A DNA stretch of 64,000 nt. It comes from Parus major (taxonomy: Eukaryota > Chordata > Aves > Passeriformes > Paridae). The position numbers and the translations under genes are program-made. Below the pieces are notes generated by a model. The model saw nothing but the letters and a program-made list of their open reading frames with translations. It searched no databases and was not told the origin of the DNA. The stretch is from the NCBI RefSeq assembly GCF_001522545.3, contig NC_031768.1, forward strand, positions 7,873,555-7,937,554, read 5' to 3'. Below, in pieces: positions 1-12,781 of the stretch. Within the stretch, counting starts at the first letter, position 1. Each line of letters starts with the position of its first letter.

Positions 1-1084
1 AGGGTTGAGCCAGGCACCCACCAGGTCCCAAAATCTGCCCTTGCACAGAGCAGTGGGTGGGGCACCTGTGTCCATCTGAACTCACTTCTTGCCCATCTTA
101 CACTGATGTTTGGACTGGCTGTATCTTGACACATCAAACCCACACCAGGATGTACCAGTGTGCCCTGAGCTGCTCTCCTTGCTTGGCACCCCTCTGTACC
201 TCAGTGGCCAGGAGGAGCAGCCATCACCCCTTCTCCTGACTGTGGGCACCTCTGCCTTCCACCTGTGGGAAGCTGGTGCTGGTCCTGGTGAAAAGTGCAA
301 GCAGTGGGGAGAGCAGCAGCCAGCACACCCCCAGCCAGGGAGACTTCAACTGCTGAAACTCCTCCTTCCTCCAAAAAGGAATGTCAGGTGTGGACTGTGA
401 TGGAATAGAGGAATTACACAGCTGTAATGCTGATAAAGGCCACTCACTGGCAGGGAGGGAAAGGGGAAAAAGGGAATCTTAAAACATTGTCTTTCTGTGT
501 TGTTTAATCCATGTCATGGTTTGCTGCAGGAAGAAAACCGTGGCAGTTAGGGCTAATTTTTCTTCCTGGAAAAAATACTAAGAATCCTGCCTATGTTTAT
601 CGACAGTGGAAGTTTATCTCAGCTGTGGTGTCCTACTAATAAAAAGACTTTCTTGTTCTCATATTTTACTTTGTAACATGGGAACTTCAGAGTCGGTGTG
701 AAACTGTGTCAGGGGAGCCTTGCTGGCAGCTGGAACCTGGGGGCAGGCATTCCTCTCCCTTAGCCATGCAGACTTCCAATGATCCAAGGACAAGCACTCG
801 TCCTCCTCTCTGTCCAGACAAAACCCTCCTTGTAGATGCACACATCCTTGTGCCCTCAAGCCTTGAGCAAGAGGCTGCCAGCTGCAAGACCTGCTCAGAT
901 CACACTGCTGCTTTGTTTGAACTGTAGCTGTGCTGTGGAACAGGTCTCTTGGACATTCCCACAGTTTCCTTGGCTGGTTTGAAACCAGTGCACAGCTTTC
1001 TGCTCCCAAGTCTCACTTGAAATGCTGCCTGTCATTTCTGCAGGGTCCAGCTGAAAAATGAGGGCAGTAGGACCTCAGCATGTT
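1..1084. other. Non-coding stretch, nothing specific
   Basis: I see no exon, repeat or RNA gene here. Open frames are short and overlap on both strands, as expected by chance in roughly 50 percent GC DNA. The stretch ends where a CR1 tail begins. Confidence 0.6.
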
Positions 1085-1216
1085 GTGGCTGAAACACCAT
1101 CCCTGGAGGTATTTAAAAGCCAAGTGGATGTGGTGCTCAGGGATGTGGTTTAGGGGTGGCCTTGACAATGCTGGGTTAGTGGTTTTACTTGATGAGCTGA
1201 AATAATTCTGTAATCA
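1085..1216 (+). mobile_element. CR1 LINE 3' fragment
   Basis: The sequence starts with the typical CR1 phrase CACCATCCCTGGAGGT, followed by diverged versions of the known continuation: TGGATGTGGTGCTCAGGGATGTGGTTTA, split here as TGGATGTGGTGCTCAGG then GATGTGGTTTA, and then TTACTTGATGAGCTG. It ends with AATTCTGTAATC, a decayed form of the ATTCTATG repeats that close CR1 elements. The block usually found between the GATGATCT motif and the terminal repeats is missing, so there is an internal deletion. The fragment is 5'-truncated and non-coding, as most genomic CR1 copies are. Its plus orientation is clear from the order of motifs. The subfamily cannot be assigned by eye. Confidence 0.85.
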
Positions 1217-2809
1217 AATAGGTGACTTTTCTCCAGCTAGGTGCTGTGGACACCCAAGGCACAGTGATACCCACTATGAAACCCACCTGACTGGACACAT
1301 GTCCTTTCTGTGCTCGTGTCTGCCTGCCACCTGCACAAACACTGGGGCTGTGAGGGTGTCCCTGGGCTTTGTGCACCATATCCCTCCCTAAGGGCATCTT
1401 CCTGCAGATACAGCTCAGCCATTGCTGCCTGGCACCTCCGTGCTAGGCAGTAACACCATCTCCCTTGAACTCTGGGTGCCACTCAGGGGCAGCAGCAGGA
1501 GGAAACTATGGGGTGGTTACACAATCAGAACAGATATAATTAGGTAGATGAAACCCTAAGAGAAGTAATCCATCTTTTGAAATGGACTAGCAGCTTGAAA
1601 AATTTAGAAATCTTCATCAAACTATTACAAGCCTGAAGTGTGCGTGTGCTTTGTTTTATGGGTTCTTAACATATAAAGGACACACAAGTATAATTAAAGA
1701 TTTGCAGTCCATCTTCTTGATATTGGAATTGGACACCAGAGAGTACAATAAATAATTTGTAAACAATCTTTCAAAACAAAATTGTCTATCAATGAAAAAA
1801 AAGAAAAGGTTCTTGGCATATAAACCACTTATCCTTGTAATGTCCCGTTTTGGTGCTGAAGATCTGGATTAAAAACAGAAAACAGTTAAAACATCCTTAG
1901 CAAAACATCCAAGGTAACTTTTTTTAACTCTGTTCATAATAGGAAAGTAACAGGACTAGAAAATTATTTCACTTGATCGAAGGGTAGAAGAACAGGGAAA
2001 AGGTACAGAAGTATTAATTGTCACAGTATGGAAGGTGTGCACTAGAGCCATGAAAACGCTCACCTGTATGTCCAGCCTGCTCCTGACTTGTGATGTGTAT
2101 GAGCACAGAGGTTTCTCTCTGTGGGCAGCCCCATCCTGCCCTCCCAAATGAAGCTGTTTGGCTTTAGCTTCACTTTTAAACACCAGCTAGGACCCAGCTC
2201 AGAGAGTTAGCAGAACGATTCCTGAGGAAACACTATCTTCTCCCACCTTGGCGAGGAGAGGAAATGTGTTTTCCCTTATTTTTAAGCCTGTGGTTTGCTG
2301 AACATACTTCTGGCTTGTTCTGTAATGCTCGCTGGCTGTGCTGGAGCGACACAAGCCGTGTGCTTGTGCCAGGAGCTACAGCCCGGCCAGCATCAGCCTG
2401 CGGAGCTTCACGTGGCTCGGCAGCCAGTGCTCCCCTCAGTCACACAGGCAGCTCTGTGTTTGCAGCAGCCTGCTCCCTCGGGAGCACTGAACCAAGAGTT
2501 CCTCTTTCCAGAGGGATGGGATGGAGGGAAAGCCAAACATACTGAAAACGGCGCATTATGAGATGTGCAATCCCCAGTGCAGTCAAAACCCGCTGCGTTG
2601 TGTAAGTTGCCGCCTGCTTAAACCTCCCTCACTGGCCTGATTTGACACGGTGTTGGTGATCCAGTGTGTTGGAAGGCAGGTCTCCTCCTATTCTGCGGCC
2701 ACAAATCCCCCATCTGACTCCACAGCCTTCCCATGCCAGCATCAGGCTGGGACTTGTCACTTTGTCAGTGCCAAAGTAGCCCCAGCTTAGGAATTCCTTG
2801 GATGCTTGC
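1217..2809. other. Non-coding stretch with AT-rich centre
   Basis: No gene is seen. About 1520-1980 is AT-rich with several A-runs and TAAT cores (for example around 1690-1760), and could hold a weakly conserved non-coding element. The rest is ordinary mixed sequence. Confidence 0.5.
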
Positions 2810-3886
2810 ATGGAGCAGCGTGTCAAGGGCCTGAGTGGCAACTGTCTTCAGGAACTCCAGCAACCCATAACCCACAGCCCCTCCAGTCCTTCTCTCTCCT
2901 GCCCTGGAGTCCAAATAACCCAAATTCTTCCCACTGGGCTCCCATCCCATTGGGAGCTCACTCCCCACCCATTGCTCTCATCTAAATTCTCACACCCCAA
3001 AATTCCCCAGCTCATCCCTCCAAGCCCCTTCAGGCCCAAAGGTGTGTGCACCCCTCCCTGCTTGCCCAGCATGTCCAGGCTTTGTCCCTCTTGGGCTTTG
3101 CAAAGCCCGTGTGGCCCCGGCTCCTGGTGTGCCCTGGGCTCCCAGCCCTTCCCTCCCAGGGCTGCCAGCAGCTCAGGGGTTTCCTTGTTAAATCATCACA
3201 TCTGGACCCCTGCTTGTCCAAACAGCTGCAGCAGACACACGGACACATTTGTCAAAACCTTGGGCTGCCTGGGAAAGCCTTGTTTCTCAAGGCTCTCTAC
3301 AGCCATCCCTGTGGATATGGCAGGCAGCAGTTCTCTGCATCATGCTGCATTCCTTGGAACAGTGGGAATGAGGTTAGGTTGGGTGAAACTCCCAGGGATT
3401 TCCATATTTTTTTTACAGCTGGCTCCAGCCCCTGGAACATTTGTCCAGCTGGAAGACCATGGAGTTCACGAGTCTCATTATTTCATTAGCTGGCCCCCAG
3501 TATCAGCACCAAGCCCCACCTACAGAAGCCAAGTCATCTCCCTCCACAGCCATCTCCCCTCTCCTCTGTTTTCCTCAGGCACTCATCCAGCTTGTCCTCT
3601 TTTTGTGTTTTTTTGGGAGAACTCTGCCACCATGGCAACAGCTGTGTCAGACAGACCGACACACACCCATAATGCTGGAGCTGATGCCTCAGGGTTTTGC
3701 CAATATCAAATCCTTTTACTTCTTTCCCCCATTAACTCTTTTGATGCTGACATTCCTGTGTGTCCAGCAAAGCCTCTGGTTGGTCTGGAGACCAGTTTGC
3801 TTTGCTGTTGCTTGGAAAGGTACTGGAAGAATTTCCTTTATTTTTATTTTTTTATTGTCCTTGCAAAGCTAAAATGTGGAGATTAA
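2810..3886 (+). other. Long open frame, probably not coding
   Basis: From the first ATG at 2810 the frame stays open for 358 codons to a stop at 3884-3886. The conceptual product is rich in Pro, Ser, Leu and Cys, with no domain I recognise, and its last 30 residues (Phe, Tyr and Leu rich) are read from a T-rich tail. The context of the ATG is weak (T at -3). A second plus frame is also open over 3046-3489 and 3441-3872, and several minus frames are open over 2765-3248, which points to low stop density in C- and T-rich DNA rather than selection on one frame. I see no convincing intron signal or promoter. A lineage-specific gene or a retained lncRNA ORF cannot be excluded. Confidence 0.3.
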
Positions 3887-4639
3887 TCTTGAAAGTGGCT
3901 GGAACATAAATTTTGAGGTTAGTAACTAGTGGATTGACAGCATTCAATGGACAGGAGTCCATGGATGGGCTTTGGCTTTGATAGTTATCCCAAGAGTAAT
4001 GGTCTTCATGGGATTTTCCAGCTGTAAACCCAACTATTGGTTTATTTTAACACAGCTAAACCCTTTTCACTTCATGTCTCTCAACAACAATTCATTGGGA
4101 TGTTCAGTGGGTTCAGGGGCTGTGTGTCAGTAGTCAAAGCAGCCTTTTGTCCATCTCATTTCTTACCAGTGCCAGTGGCTGGCTGGAAGTTACAGGCAGA
4201 TTTTTCCAAAACCAATATGGAAAACCAGAGCAATCTCAGCCTAACGATTGAAGACCCCTCTGTTGGTGTGGGACAAGCCAAGAATGAGGAACCAGCTGTT
4301 CTCCCTGCATTTCTCCTCCTCCAACAAGTCCAGGAGAAGAGTCTTGCCTGGGGGTGCCAGCTGCATTCACCACAGTGTATGTGGGGACAACTTTGCTGGA
4401 AATATCTTCATCCCACCTGCAGCCAAACACCTGGGAAACCTGGAGTGCTTGTGGCTTCTCACTCATGGATTAGAAAGTGGCTTCAGTTCAGGTTCAGAGG
4501 CTCAGAGGTCACTGGGTGAAGGCAGATTTAGCTCAGGGCATGATGGCATTTTCAGGGCTCGTCTAGAGAAGCCAGGAAAATGAGCTGAGGCCGGGGGCTC
4601 GGGCATTGGGGATGTGCATCTTCTGTGAACACAACACAG
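3887..4639. other. Non-coding stretch
   Basis: Mixed sequence with chance open frames of 160 codons or fewer on overlapping frames (4037-4583 and its opposite strand). I see no domain, repeat or RNA feature. Confidence 0.5.
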
Positions 4640-5020
4640 ACAGCAACACAAACCTTAAAATGCAAATCTTTGGGCTATAAATTCACTGCTCTACCCAAGG
4701 CAGTTGTTAGTTTTCCATATTTATTTATGATTCATTACAATCTGGGTTTTTATAGATCTTCTACTCTAAGTTTTATATTTAATTGAATGAGAGTCCTGGT
4801 ATCTTTCTGCATGTGTTTATGTGGTTTTCATTAACTACTGTGCAATCTAAGAAAGATCTTTGTTAACCAAAAATAAGGAATGTTTGTTAATATTTAATGG
4901 AAACAATAACAATAAAATTACACAATGATAATTAAAACCACCCCAACCGTAAAAGCTCCTTCTTAATGAATCATATTAAGGGAGGGTTCAAGCATGTATT
5001 TATGATCTGGGTTGTGATTT
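4640..5020. promoter_or_regulatory. AT-rich candidate conserved element
   Basis: The stretch is strongly AT-rich but not simple-repeat. It contains many homeodomain-type TAAT or ATTA cores, for example CATTAAC near 4829, GTTAATATTTAATGG near 4886 and CTTAATGAATC near 4963. Such composition is common in vertebrate conserved non-coding elements near developmental genes. That reading is inferred from composition alone; no alignment supports it here. Confidence 0.3.
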
Positions 5021-5639
5021 ATGTGCTAAATCCTGCCCTTGTATGTCTGCTTGAGGCTTTCACTGATTTCCATGGGGGCAGCATCTGCAGCGGAAGAAGG
5101 CAAATTTTGGATGTGTGCTGATTCAGTGCTGCCAGAAAAGAACATTATTTTACCCTGACACAGTATATGCAGAACTAAAATGTTACCCTCCTCCCCTCAC
5201 CATTAAAAACAGAGAGAATATGAGGCACAATGTTGCTGTGTGTCCTGGCACTCTCCTGGTGACTGGCTGTTGGGAGCTTTTTCCAGTGGATGTCCCAAAC
5301 TCCCAGCAGTGATTTATCACTAATTGTCACAATGGACCTAAGCATACGAGCGGTCTGTGGGGGAACAATAAATAATATTGGCAAAAACACTTTCCTGGGA
5401 AGTTTGTGGGACCCAGACTATTGCACAGCATTGCATGCTCAAGAATTGGGTTCCTTTTTTATGCTGAAATTTCTCTTTGAGCTGGAAAGGCTTGCAGTGA
5501 GTGCAGCCCTCGCTTGCTCTCCTTGTGAGGCTAATGACTTTTCCTGCATGGAGTAAATGGGCCTTAGGGCAAATGAGAATCAGACCCAAAATGTTTCTGA
5601 TTTGCATGGAAAAGCCAAGAAAGGCAAGGCAGTATTCAT
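5021..5639. other. Non-coding stretch
   Basis: Ordinary mixed sequence. I see no exon, repeat or RNA feature. Confidence 0.5.
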
Positions 5640-6180
5640 AAAACTAATAAGACATTATGATGTGAATGATTTTTAATTAGCCAGATATAGATTCTTTTTA
5701 TCTGAATGCTTTTAGGGCCCAAGTGGATAAATGTGCAAATAATATCACCAGGCACAGAGGTATTTACAAGGAAAAAAACCATCTTTAGAAAAATGCCCGA
5801 TTTCCATCTATTCCACCGTGAGCAGAAGTGCAAACTTATTCAACAAAGCTCCGATGTCTGTGTGATAGAGCTGCAAACTTGCACTGCGGGGAGAATTCAA
5901 TTTTCAAAATCGGCAAGCAGTGACCAGCACATCACACAGAACAGACGCCGTGTCTTCCTGAGATTCCTTGTGCCTCTGCTCCACTGTGCAGCTCCTTCTT
6001 CTCCCTTGCTCTCCCTGTCCTCTGCAGAAGCCACTTTGTCCTGGCTGTGTCCCCATCTCCCCTGGCTGAAGTGTTTTGCCGAGTGAGCCCTGGACCAGAG
6101 CGCGGTGCGAAGGGTGGGGGAGGATTCAGACCGTGCTGCTCACGCTCGTTTGGATCGGCTGCCAAAGCAGCTCCGAGGCT
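5640..6180. other. Candidate conserved non-coding segment
   Basis: The left part (5640-5900) is AT-rich with TTTTAATTAG and GCAAATAATAT type motifs. The right edge (6080-6180) carries a short run of CpGs (GCGCGGTGCG near 6100, then CACGCTCG and GATCGG) that stands out from the CpG-poor surroundings. Both are loose signs of regulatory DNA. A frame on the minus strand over 5932-6165 is open but unrecognised. Confidence 0.25.
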
Positions 6181-6860
6181 TATTTTTTAAAAAATGGAGC
6201 CCCCTAATGTCTATTTAAACCAGAAAAAATATACATCCCCTTCAGCCTTGCAGCTCGAGCCCTGGCCCCCCAGAAAGACGCTTTGGGTTTCTTCAATTAA
6301 CAAACACGAAGCAAGTGCCCTCCTTTCCCAGCACAATGACGGCTGCCACTATTATCCCTGGCCCCCCAATTATTTCTGAGAATCTCTCACTTAATGAAGT
6401 TTCTCTGCCTCCCCTTCCCAGCTCAACAGACTCAGGGAAGCTTGCTGAACCAATTTAACAAAATGTAAGGAAGAATAAAATGTAACTGCGTTCTCCTTTC
6501 TTTCTTTCTTTGGCGGTTAAGTCAGCAGCTCCCTGCTCTGTTCTCAGCTGTGTCCTTCACAGCGGCGCAGATCAGAGCATGGAAATGCATATCTTGTGGG
6601 TGCCAGGAGATGTGAATCACGAAAATAGAGACAATTCCTTCCCCTTGATCACAGTTTGCCCACTTTTTCATTAAAAGGGAGCCTTTAAATAAAACTCTCA
6701 CATCCGAACACCTCCGAAATTGGGAATGGGATCTAGGTTTTGATTGTAATTCTGTTATCGCCTATGACAGTGGTGGGTCAAGCCCGGCTTCGAAGGTGAG
6801 CCATTAACTGGTGGTGCCCTTTCAAAAGCCCAGTGTAAATCAGGCTGGGACTACAGTGCC
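6181..6860. promoter_or_regulatory. Candidate conserved non-coding segment
   Basis: This is a mix of AT-rich and CpG-containing sequence with no repeat family. The motif GGAAATGCATATC near 6579 resembles a POU/octamer-type site, and CACGAAAATAG and TTTTGATTGTAATTC lie downstream. A short CTTT run sits inside it. The impression of a developmental enhancer rests on motif texture only. Confidence 0.3.
6495..6512 (+). repeat. Short (CTTT)n microsatellite
   Basis: About four to five CTTT units follow TTCTC and end before GGCGG. It is too short to be strongly mutable. Confidence 0.75.
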
Positions 6861-7341
6861 TCCAGACCAACTTGCAGCCTTGCAACACTGTCTGGTTGTC
6901 ATTTTCCCTCACTGTACCATTCATCTTTTCTGCTTTTTCCGTCCTTCTGTGGTCATCCCTTTATTTAGTCTTCTTTTTCACCTCTGACAGGCTTTCTAAC
7001 AGTATTTCCACTGTCTTGCCTAAAGATTTTTCCTTTGCATATTGCCCCACTCTGTAATAGCTTTTACCTATGTTTTAAACAGCATTCATATAATTAACAC
7101 CAAAGAAGAAAGAGAAGCCTGCTTAAATATTTTTTTTTTAAAAAATACAGCACGTTTCTGCCATTAATATTCCATGTTGGCAACACAGTGTATCTTATTT
7201 AACACCATGTCTTTCGTGAAGCGAGGCATAGAACTCCTTTGTCTTAAGACAGCCTCCTTGTTGATAATCCTGGCAAGGATTTGAGCCCCTCAAGATCACC
7301 TATCACACTGCAGGCTTCCCTGGTTTAAAACAAAGGCCTAG
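6861..7341. other. Non-coding, T-rich stretch
   Basis: Contains T-rich sequence (6900-7040) and an A/T run near 7130-7146. No gene is seen. Confidence 0.5.
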
Positions 7342-7357
7342 GCACCCCTAGGGGTGC
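7342..7357. repeat. 16-bp perfect palindrome
   Basis: GCACCCCTAGGGGTGC equals its own reverse complement with no spacer. Flanking bases do not extend it. It is not part of a recognisable mobile element. Confidence 0.9.
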
Positions 7358-10300
7358 AATGGTTGTGGTTTCTTCAAGGATCCCTGCGGAGGGATCAATG
7401 CAGCCAAGCCTGAGAAGAGCTTGGTGTAACCCAAACTGCCAGACCTGTGTGATACCATGAAATCAGGATGGAAATTCCCTGAAATTTCACTAAAAAACCC
7501 TGACATTGGGTTAGGATTGGTGGGAATTCGTTGGCCAGCCTGGATGTCATTGGACAGTTGGGTTTCTGCCTGAATATTTTTCACCAGAAATGTCTTCCTC
7601 CTCATGAAAATACTGTGTTTTGCCTCAGAAACCAGATGTGCTACCTGTTCAATTTCCATTTGTGCATCTCCTCATATCCTTGCTCTCTCTGTGGTCCATG
7701 TTCTGGGAACAGAAAGCCTGTCTCCATCCCCTTCCCACTGCAGCACTGACTCCTCATCCACTCTCATGCACTGATTTGAGCCTGGAGTCTGGCTGGAAAC
7801 CAGAAAGTGGGGCAAAGTGTGGGGGCATGAGCTCTGATTAACTCCTGTCAGGACTGCTAAAAATAAGCACATTGGGGTTATTCTGGCAGACAGAAAATCT
7901 CTTTCAGGAGGGAGAGAACAGAAAATTGCACTAATAAAGGTACAGCTGGGTGGCAGCTCTTTCCCTCCTGTCCCTGAGGAAATGCTGATGTCTTTCAAAT
8001 CAACAAGGAACACAGAGATTTCTCTGAGGGCAGGCTCTGACTCTACCTGAGCATTAACATGGGCTGCAGGAGAGCAAAATAAGAGAGACTGAGTCCCCAG
8101 CTGGCCTTGTCAATGTGTAAGGGACCCATTCCAGCTTGAATGCATTTCTCTTGCAGTTTATTCCGAACTCTGACCATGTGCAGACGCTGCCTGTTGGCAC
8201 CTCGGACGCGCAGATGCCTTTTGGAAAGCCGTGCTGGGAAGCTGGCAACAAAAGCAAGCAAGAGATCCAGCACCTGGGATGCCTGTGACAGGGTCCTGCC
8301 TCTATTCCCAAGATGGGAGGCACAGACACTGAGCTGCTAGAGGAGGACCAGTCTCTCTGACTTGATTTTTGTCTGTCCTGGCACTGGCTCTGTGGAGGCA
8401 GGGGTGGAAATTACCCTGGGAGATGGAAGCTGGAAGTGCAATAAGGAGAAGGGAACTGCTGGCTGCCAGCTGAGCCCTTCCCAAAAAACACTGGGACCAG
8501 GAGAGTTGCCAACCCAGGAAGCCTCTGACTGCTCCTACCAGGACAGGTGAAGCCCTCCAGGGGTGATCTGTCCTGACAAAACCTGTGAGGAACTCCAGTT
8601 TAGGGGAAAAACGTGCTGGCAGAAGAAGGAGGAGAAAGCACCAGGAAAAGCAATCCATGACAAACGTGCTTCTCATTTGAACAGTCCAGGAGCCCAGTGC
8701 TGTGCTGCTCCTTGGCAGAGCAGAGGCAGGAAAGTCAATCTGAGTGGAGCTGGCAGCAAATGAGAGCCTGGTCCACTCACTGCAATCGCTTCCATCTACT
8801 GCAAAGGGTATTTTCTTCCTTTTTCTACCACTTTGTCCAAGGAGTCTCTTGCTTTCAACTCTCCCTTCTTCCTGGTTTGGTTCCTTATCATGCACCAGCC
8901 CACAGTGTTCAGTGGGTTATGCTGGGAATGGCTGTGGGATGGTCACTTGGTGGGCAGCTGCTCAGCATCGCTCTTTGTCCCTGGGGAAAGCCAGGCTGCT
9001 CACCACTTTAGCTCACAGACATTTTGCTGGCAGCCAGAGGCTGACCCCCACAGGGATTATTGACTCTCTTTGGAAAGTGCTGAGTACAGGGGAGAGAAAG
9101 GAGATGAAACTTGAAAATTTTGTCTCTATTTTCAGGTGTCTGATTTTGTTTTTCCTTTGTATTTCACACTTTGCATGTCCAGATTGCAGCTCCCCTGCTT
9201 CCCACCGCAGCACAGAGTGCACATTTAACCCCTCATCTCACAGCCTTGGTACTCTACAAACCAGGACTTCCTTGTCCAGGTCCTGACAACCTGTACAAAT
9301 CTTGGGCTAAAGCACTTTTTTAACATTCACTCTGAGCCCTGTGGTGGTGATGGATACTAATCAGTGTGTCAAGCCTTTTGCCATAATCCCACAGCTGTGA
9401 GACCTCCTTCTGTCATCCTCACTACCAATGGCCGTTTTGGGCACTGAAGGATGCAGCAGTCCTCATTAATTAGCAGCAGCCTAATTCTCTGCACAAACCC
9501 TTATGCCTCCTCTAGCACTGTCCATTTGAGCACCAGGGGACGACAACTGTTTGACAGTGGTTTTTAAGGTATTTTTCCCTTAACAGCAGCATTTTTTTCA
9601 AGTGCACAAATGAACACATGTTCAGTTCTGGGCTGAAAGTCGTGTTTTTGCATTTTGGAAGTGCCTGTGGTTTGACTGCTGGCTCTGTAAATGAGATTCA
9701 GATAGCAATGTCTGACCTTCCTCAGTTTCTCTGCCTGCTGCCTCTCTGCATGGTGCTGAGGGAGGACGTGAACTCAGTCCAGCCCCAGCCATGGGGACTG
9801 AGGAGGCTGAAGAGGCCTGGCTGCCTTTCCTGCTTTCCCAGTATTGTAATCCAGAGATGAAGCATACATCAGTATTGCTACATAAAATAGTGCAGGAGTT
9901 GATTCATGTCCCCAAGACAAGGGACACTAAATAGTTTGTATGTTGGTATTTCCTGTAAAGCCGAGTGCCTGTGCATAAATAATACAGCACTGGGTCTTCT
10001 CTGGGCTCAAAGGCCCTGTGGTCCTAAAATATAACTGTGACCCCTTGCAAATTTTTTAATTTTTTTCTCCAGTTTAAAGCAACTGAAGTAACGGGAGGGC
10101 TGTGTTGCAGCACACCGGAGCTGACTTTTATGGTATGAAAATTTATGGCATAGCATGAGGTACAGCTTAAAGGCTTAAGGTTTGCTGGGGTAGCACTGGA
10201 GATAGATAGTGGGGATAGCAGGAGGAGCCCAGGCTGCTGTGGTGTTTGTCATCTGCTCTGGTCAGAGTCAAGGAGCAGAGGTAAAAATTCATCAGTGAAT

Positions 10301-11953
10301 GTGGTCCTGTGCCCCATGCTTCACCCCAGACCCTGGCTGCTGGTTTAGGGTTTGTACCCAGAGGCACCAAATGCAGCTGCATTGATGACAGCACTTCCTT
10401 TTGCATCCTCAACATGGTCCAAGTTGCTTCCTTTTCCAAATGTACTGTCAGCAGCTTTTGGAAAGCAAAAGGGAGAAACCCCTCTGCAAGCAAAGAGACA
10501 AGCAGAAGAACGGCTGCCAACCTATAAACGGTGCTTTGGCCCTGCAGAGCTTTTGGCAGTGATCTCCACCAGCTGAGCTGATGTAGCAAACCACCCTTCA
10601 CCAAGCATCCAGAGATGTGCACATTGTCAGGGTCAAGAGGTGACTGTGGCCTCTTAACAGGTGGTAAATGACCTCTGTCCCCTGGGGTGATTGGTGTGGC
10701 TTTCACCCTCATCTGCTCCCTGTGTTAATGCCCTGCTTCATCCATCCCAGCCTGGGGCTTCCTTTACCTCCTCTCTCTGCAAATGCTGGGCATTTCCCAT
10801 TTCTATCCAGGCAATGCCAGGAGGAAGCTGGCACTGGAAATCCATGTCATCCTGTCAATGTTTACATCTCCAGCATCCAGCTCCTTTGCTGTCTTTGAGA
10901 CCCCAGAGGAGAAAGTGCAGGGAAAATCTGGCTCTGCTGCTTCTGCCCTGGGGCCAAGAGCAGCCTTGGACCTGTGTGACTGTGGCCACCACTTGCCCTG
11001 GGCTGTGCTGGGACAGGAATGAAGGTTGTCCTTCAGAGGGTTAGAGCAGACCTGTATGAGGGTAAATTTGCACAGGGCCAGCACAAAATGATTCCTTTTT
11101 CCCTGGCAGGCACTGAGATCCCTGACTGAAGCCCTGAAAATGCTCAAAGGAGGTGCTGGCAGAATAATTTCAGCCTAGCCAAACCCCAAGTATTTTTTTC
11201 CAGATCCATTTGGAGAGCCAGCTGAATTAGTTTTTTGAAATGCTTTCCTAAACATTCATCCAGAGATGTGAAAAACTTCTGTACAAATATGAAAAAGAAA
11301 AGCATGCAAGGACTCTGATGTGCAGTGCAGGGTTAAGAGCAGCCACCCCCACCTGCCCTGGCTCTGCCTCACAGCCCCAACCCCTGCATGGCCTGGGTAT
11401 CCTTGACCAACACAGTCAGCCTCTGGATGAAATGTCACTATCCCTGCCAGGGGGAAAGCATTCCAGAGGCTCCTTGTGACACTTGGTCATTTGTGCAGTA
11501 GTGAAGGATGGAAAGTGTTACACATGTGTTATGTATTATTATTAACTCAGAGAGTTTCTGATTTCTGGTACCATGAATGATAGTCACAGATGTGCAAGGG
11601 CCCGCATAGTTTATAACAAAGGTAAGATAGAATATGCATAATCTTGAACTTTCTGTCAGTTATTTTTAATTCAAAACCAGATCTGGGACTGAGATTCAGC
11701 CTTTGCTGTTTAGTTATCCAAATAATAAAATTAAGACCAAAGACAGATGAACTTAGGGAAAATTAAGGTTCAGATCATATCAGTGACTGTACCTCAGGCC
11801 CAAATTTAACACGCTGATACTTTTTCTCCTTGCTTTTAAACTCTGTGAGGGACTTCCTCCTCCTTTTTACAGAAACCAGATGTGGGTTATTTTTTGACTG
11901 GCATTTCATGGCAATGTGAATCCTGGTTTATGTGCCTGATTTTTTTCATGAAA
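7358..11953. other. Long ordinary non-coding stretch
   Basis: No exon, RNA gene or transposon is recognised in these 4.6 kb. The largest frames (8302-8895 and 10167-10712, both minus, 197 and 181 codons) have no recognisable domain and overlap open frames on the plus strand. AT-rich patches with TTTTTTAATTTTTTT near 10052 and TAATTAGCAGCAGCCTAATT near 9465 are the only notable texture. Confidence 0.5.
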
Positions 11954-11975
11954 CAAAAAAAAAAAAGAAAAAAAG
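11954..11975 (+). repeat. A-rich tract
   Basis: An interrupted run of A (A-run, one G, A-run). I see no polyadenylation signal or retrocopy upstream. Confidence 0.8.
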
Positions 11976-11999
11976 CCAACATTGCTTGCAAGTATTAAA

Positions 12000-12580
12000 A
12001 TGGCAACTGTGGATGAGAGCAAGATTCAATGCAATGGAAGGTAGATTAGATTAAGCGAACTGTTGAAAATTTATTCTTCTGGTTAATTTTATCTGTAAAA
12101 TTGTCCTAAAGACTAATATTGTCAATTCTCATTTGGCTCTGTAGGACCCTGCGTGAATCCAAATCCATCCCTTTTTGGCAGGCCTTTTTATCACCAGTGG
12201 TACAGTGACATCTAAGTGTCAAGAAGATGGGCCAGTCGGAGCATAGAAAATTGATTTGAGCAGCACCATCCCCCCTTGGCTGGCTGCAGATAAACAGTTC
12301 AGCTAATACGCTGCTCCTGACCTCTTTGGGGCTCTATTTGAATATGATCTAATATGGCAGCTGCTTCACTGAAAATGCTGAAGGTAAAGTAGTCCCTGAG
12401 AAGTTTTGTTTTTCCCCTTGCATTTTTAAAGTTGGGGCAAAAGAGTTAAAGAAAAGTCTAAAGGCTTGCAACCATGAGGGCCTTACGCACAAAAAAACCT
12501 CGTGCCACTTCTGCTTAGTGATTTTTCTAAATATTGAAAATAAGGAAAAATTATCTCTGCCAGACTTGAGAGTACAAAAA
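12000..12580. promoter_or_regulatory. Candidate conserved non-coding element
   Basis: This is non-repetitive, moderately AT-rich sequence with densely packed factor-like motifs: GATTAGATTAAG near 12047, ATTGTCAATT near 12118, and GATAAACA at 12289-12296 (overlapping GATA and forkhead cores). No open frame of note crosses it. Calling it a CNE is inference from texture. Confidence 0.3.
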
Positions 12581-12781
12581 GCACAATTAAGCTATCATTT
12601 TGTCTCTTTTTCTCTCCCAAGATTGCTTTCCAAACTACCTGAGTAAATGATATGCTTGAGAGATTGTTTTAGAAACAATTTGCATGGGTGCTGACAGCTG
12701 CTCCGAGGGGCACGGAGGCAGCTCTGTTTCCTGCAGGAAGGAGTGAGAGCTCCCATCTGCTCCAGGCCTTTGCCTGGTTTT

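Noticed and set aside
8302..8895. 197-codon minus-strand frame
   Set aside because: No recognised domain, and overlapping frames are open on the plus strand. Composition explains it.
10167..10712. 181-codon minus-strand frame
   Set aside because: No recognised domain, and plus-strand frames overlap it.
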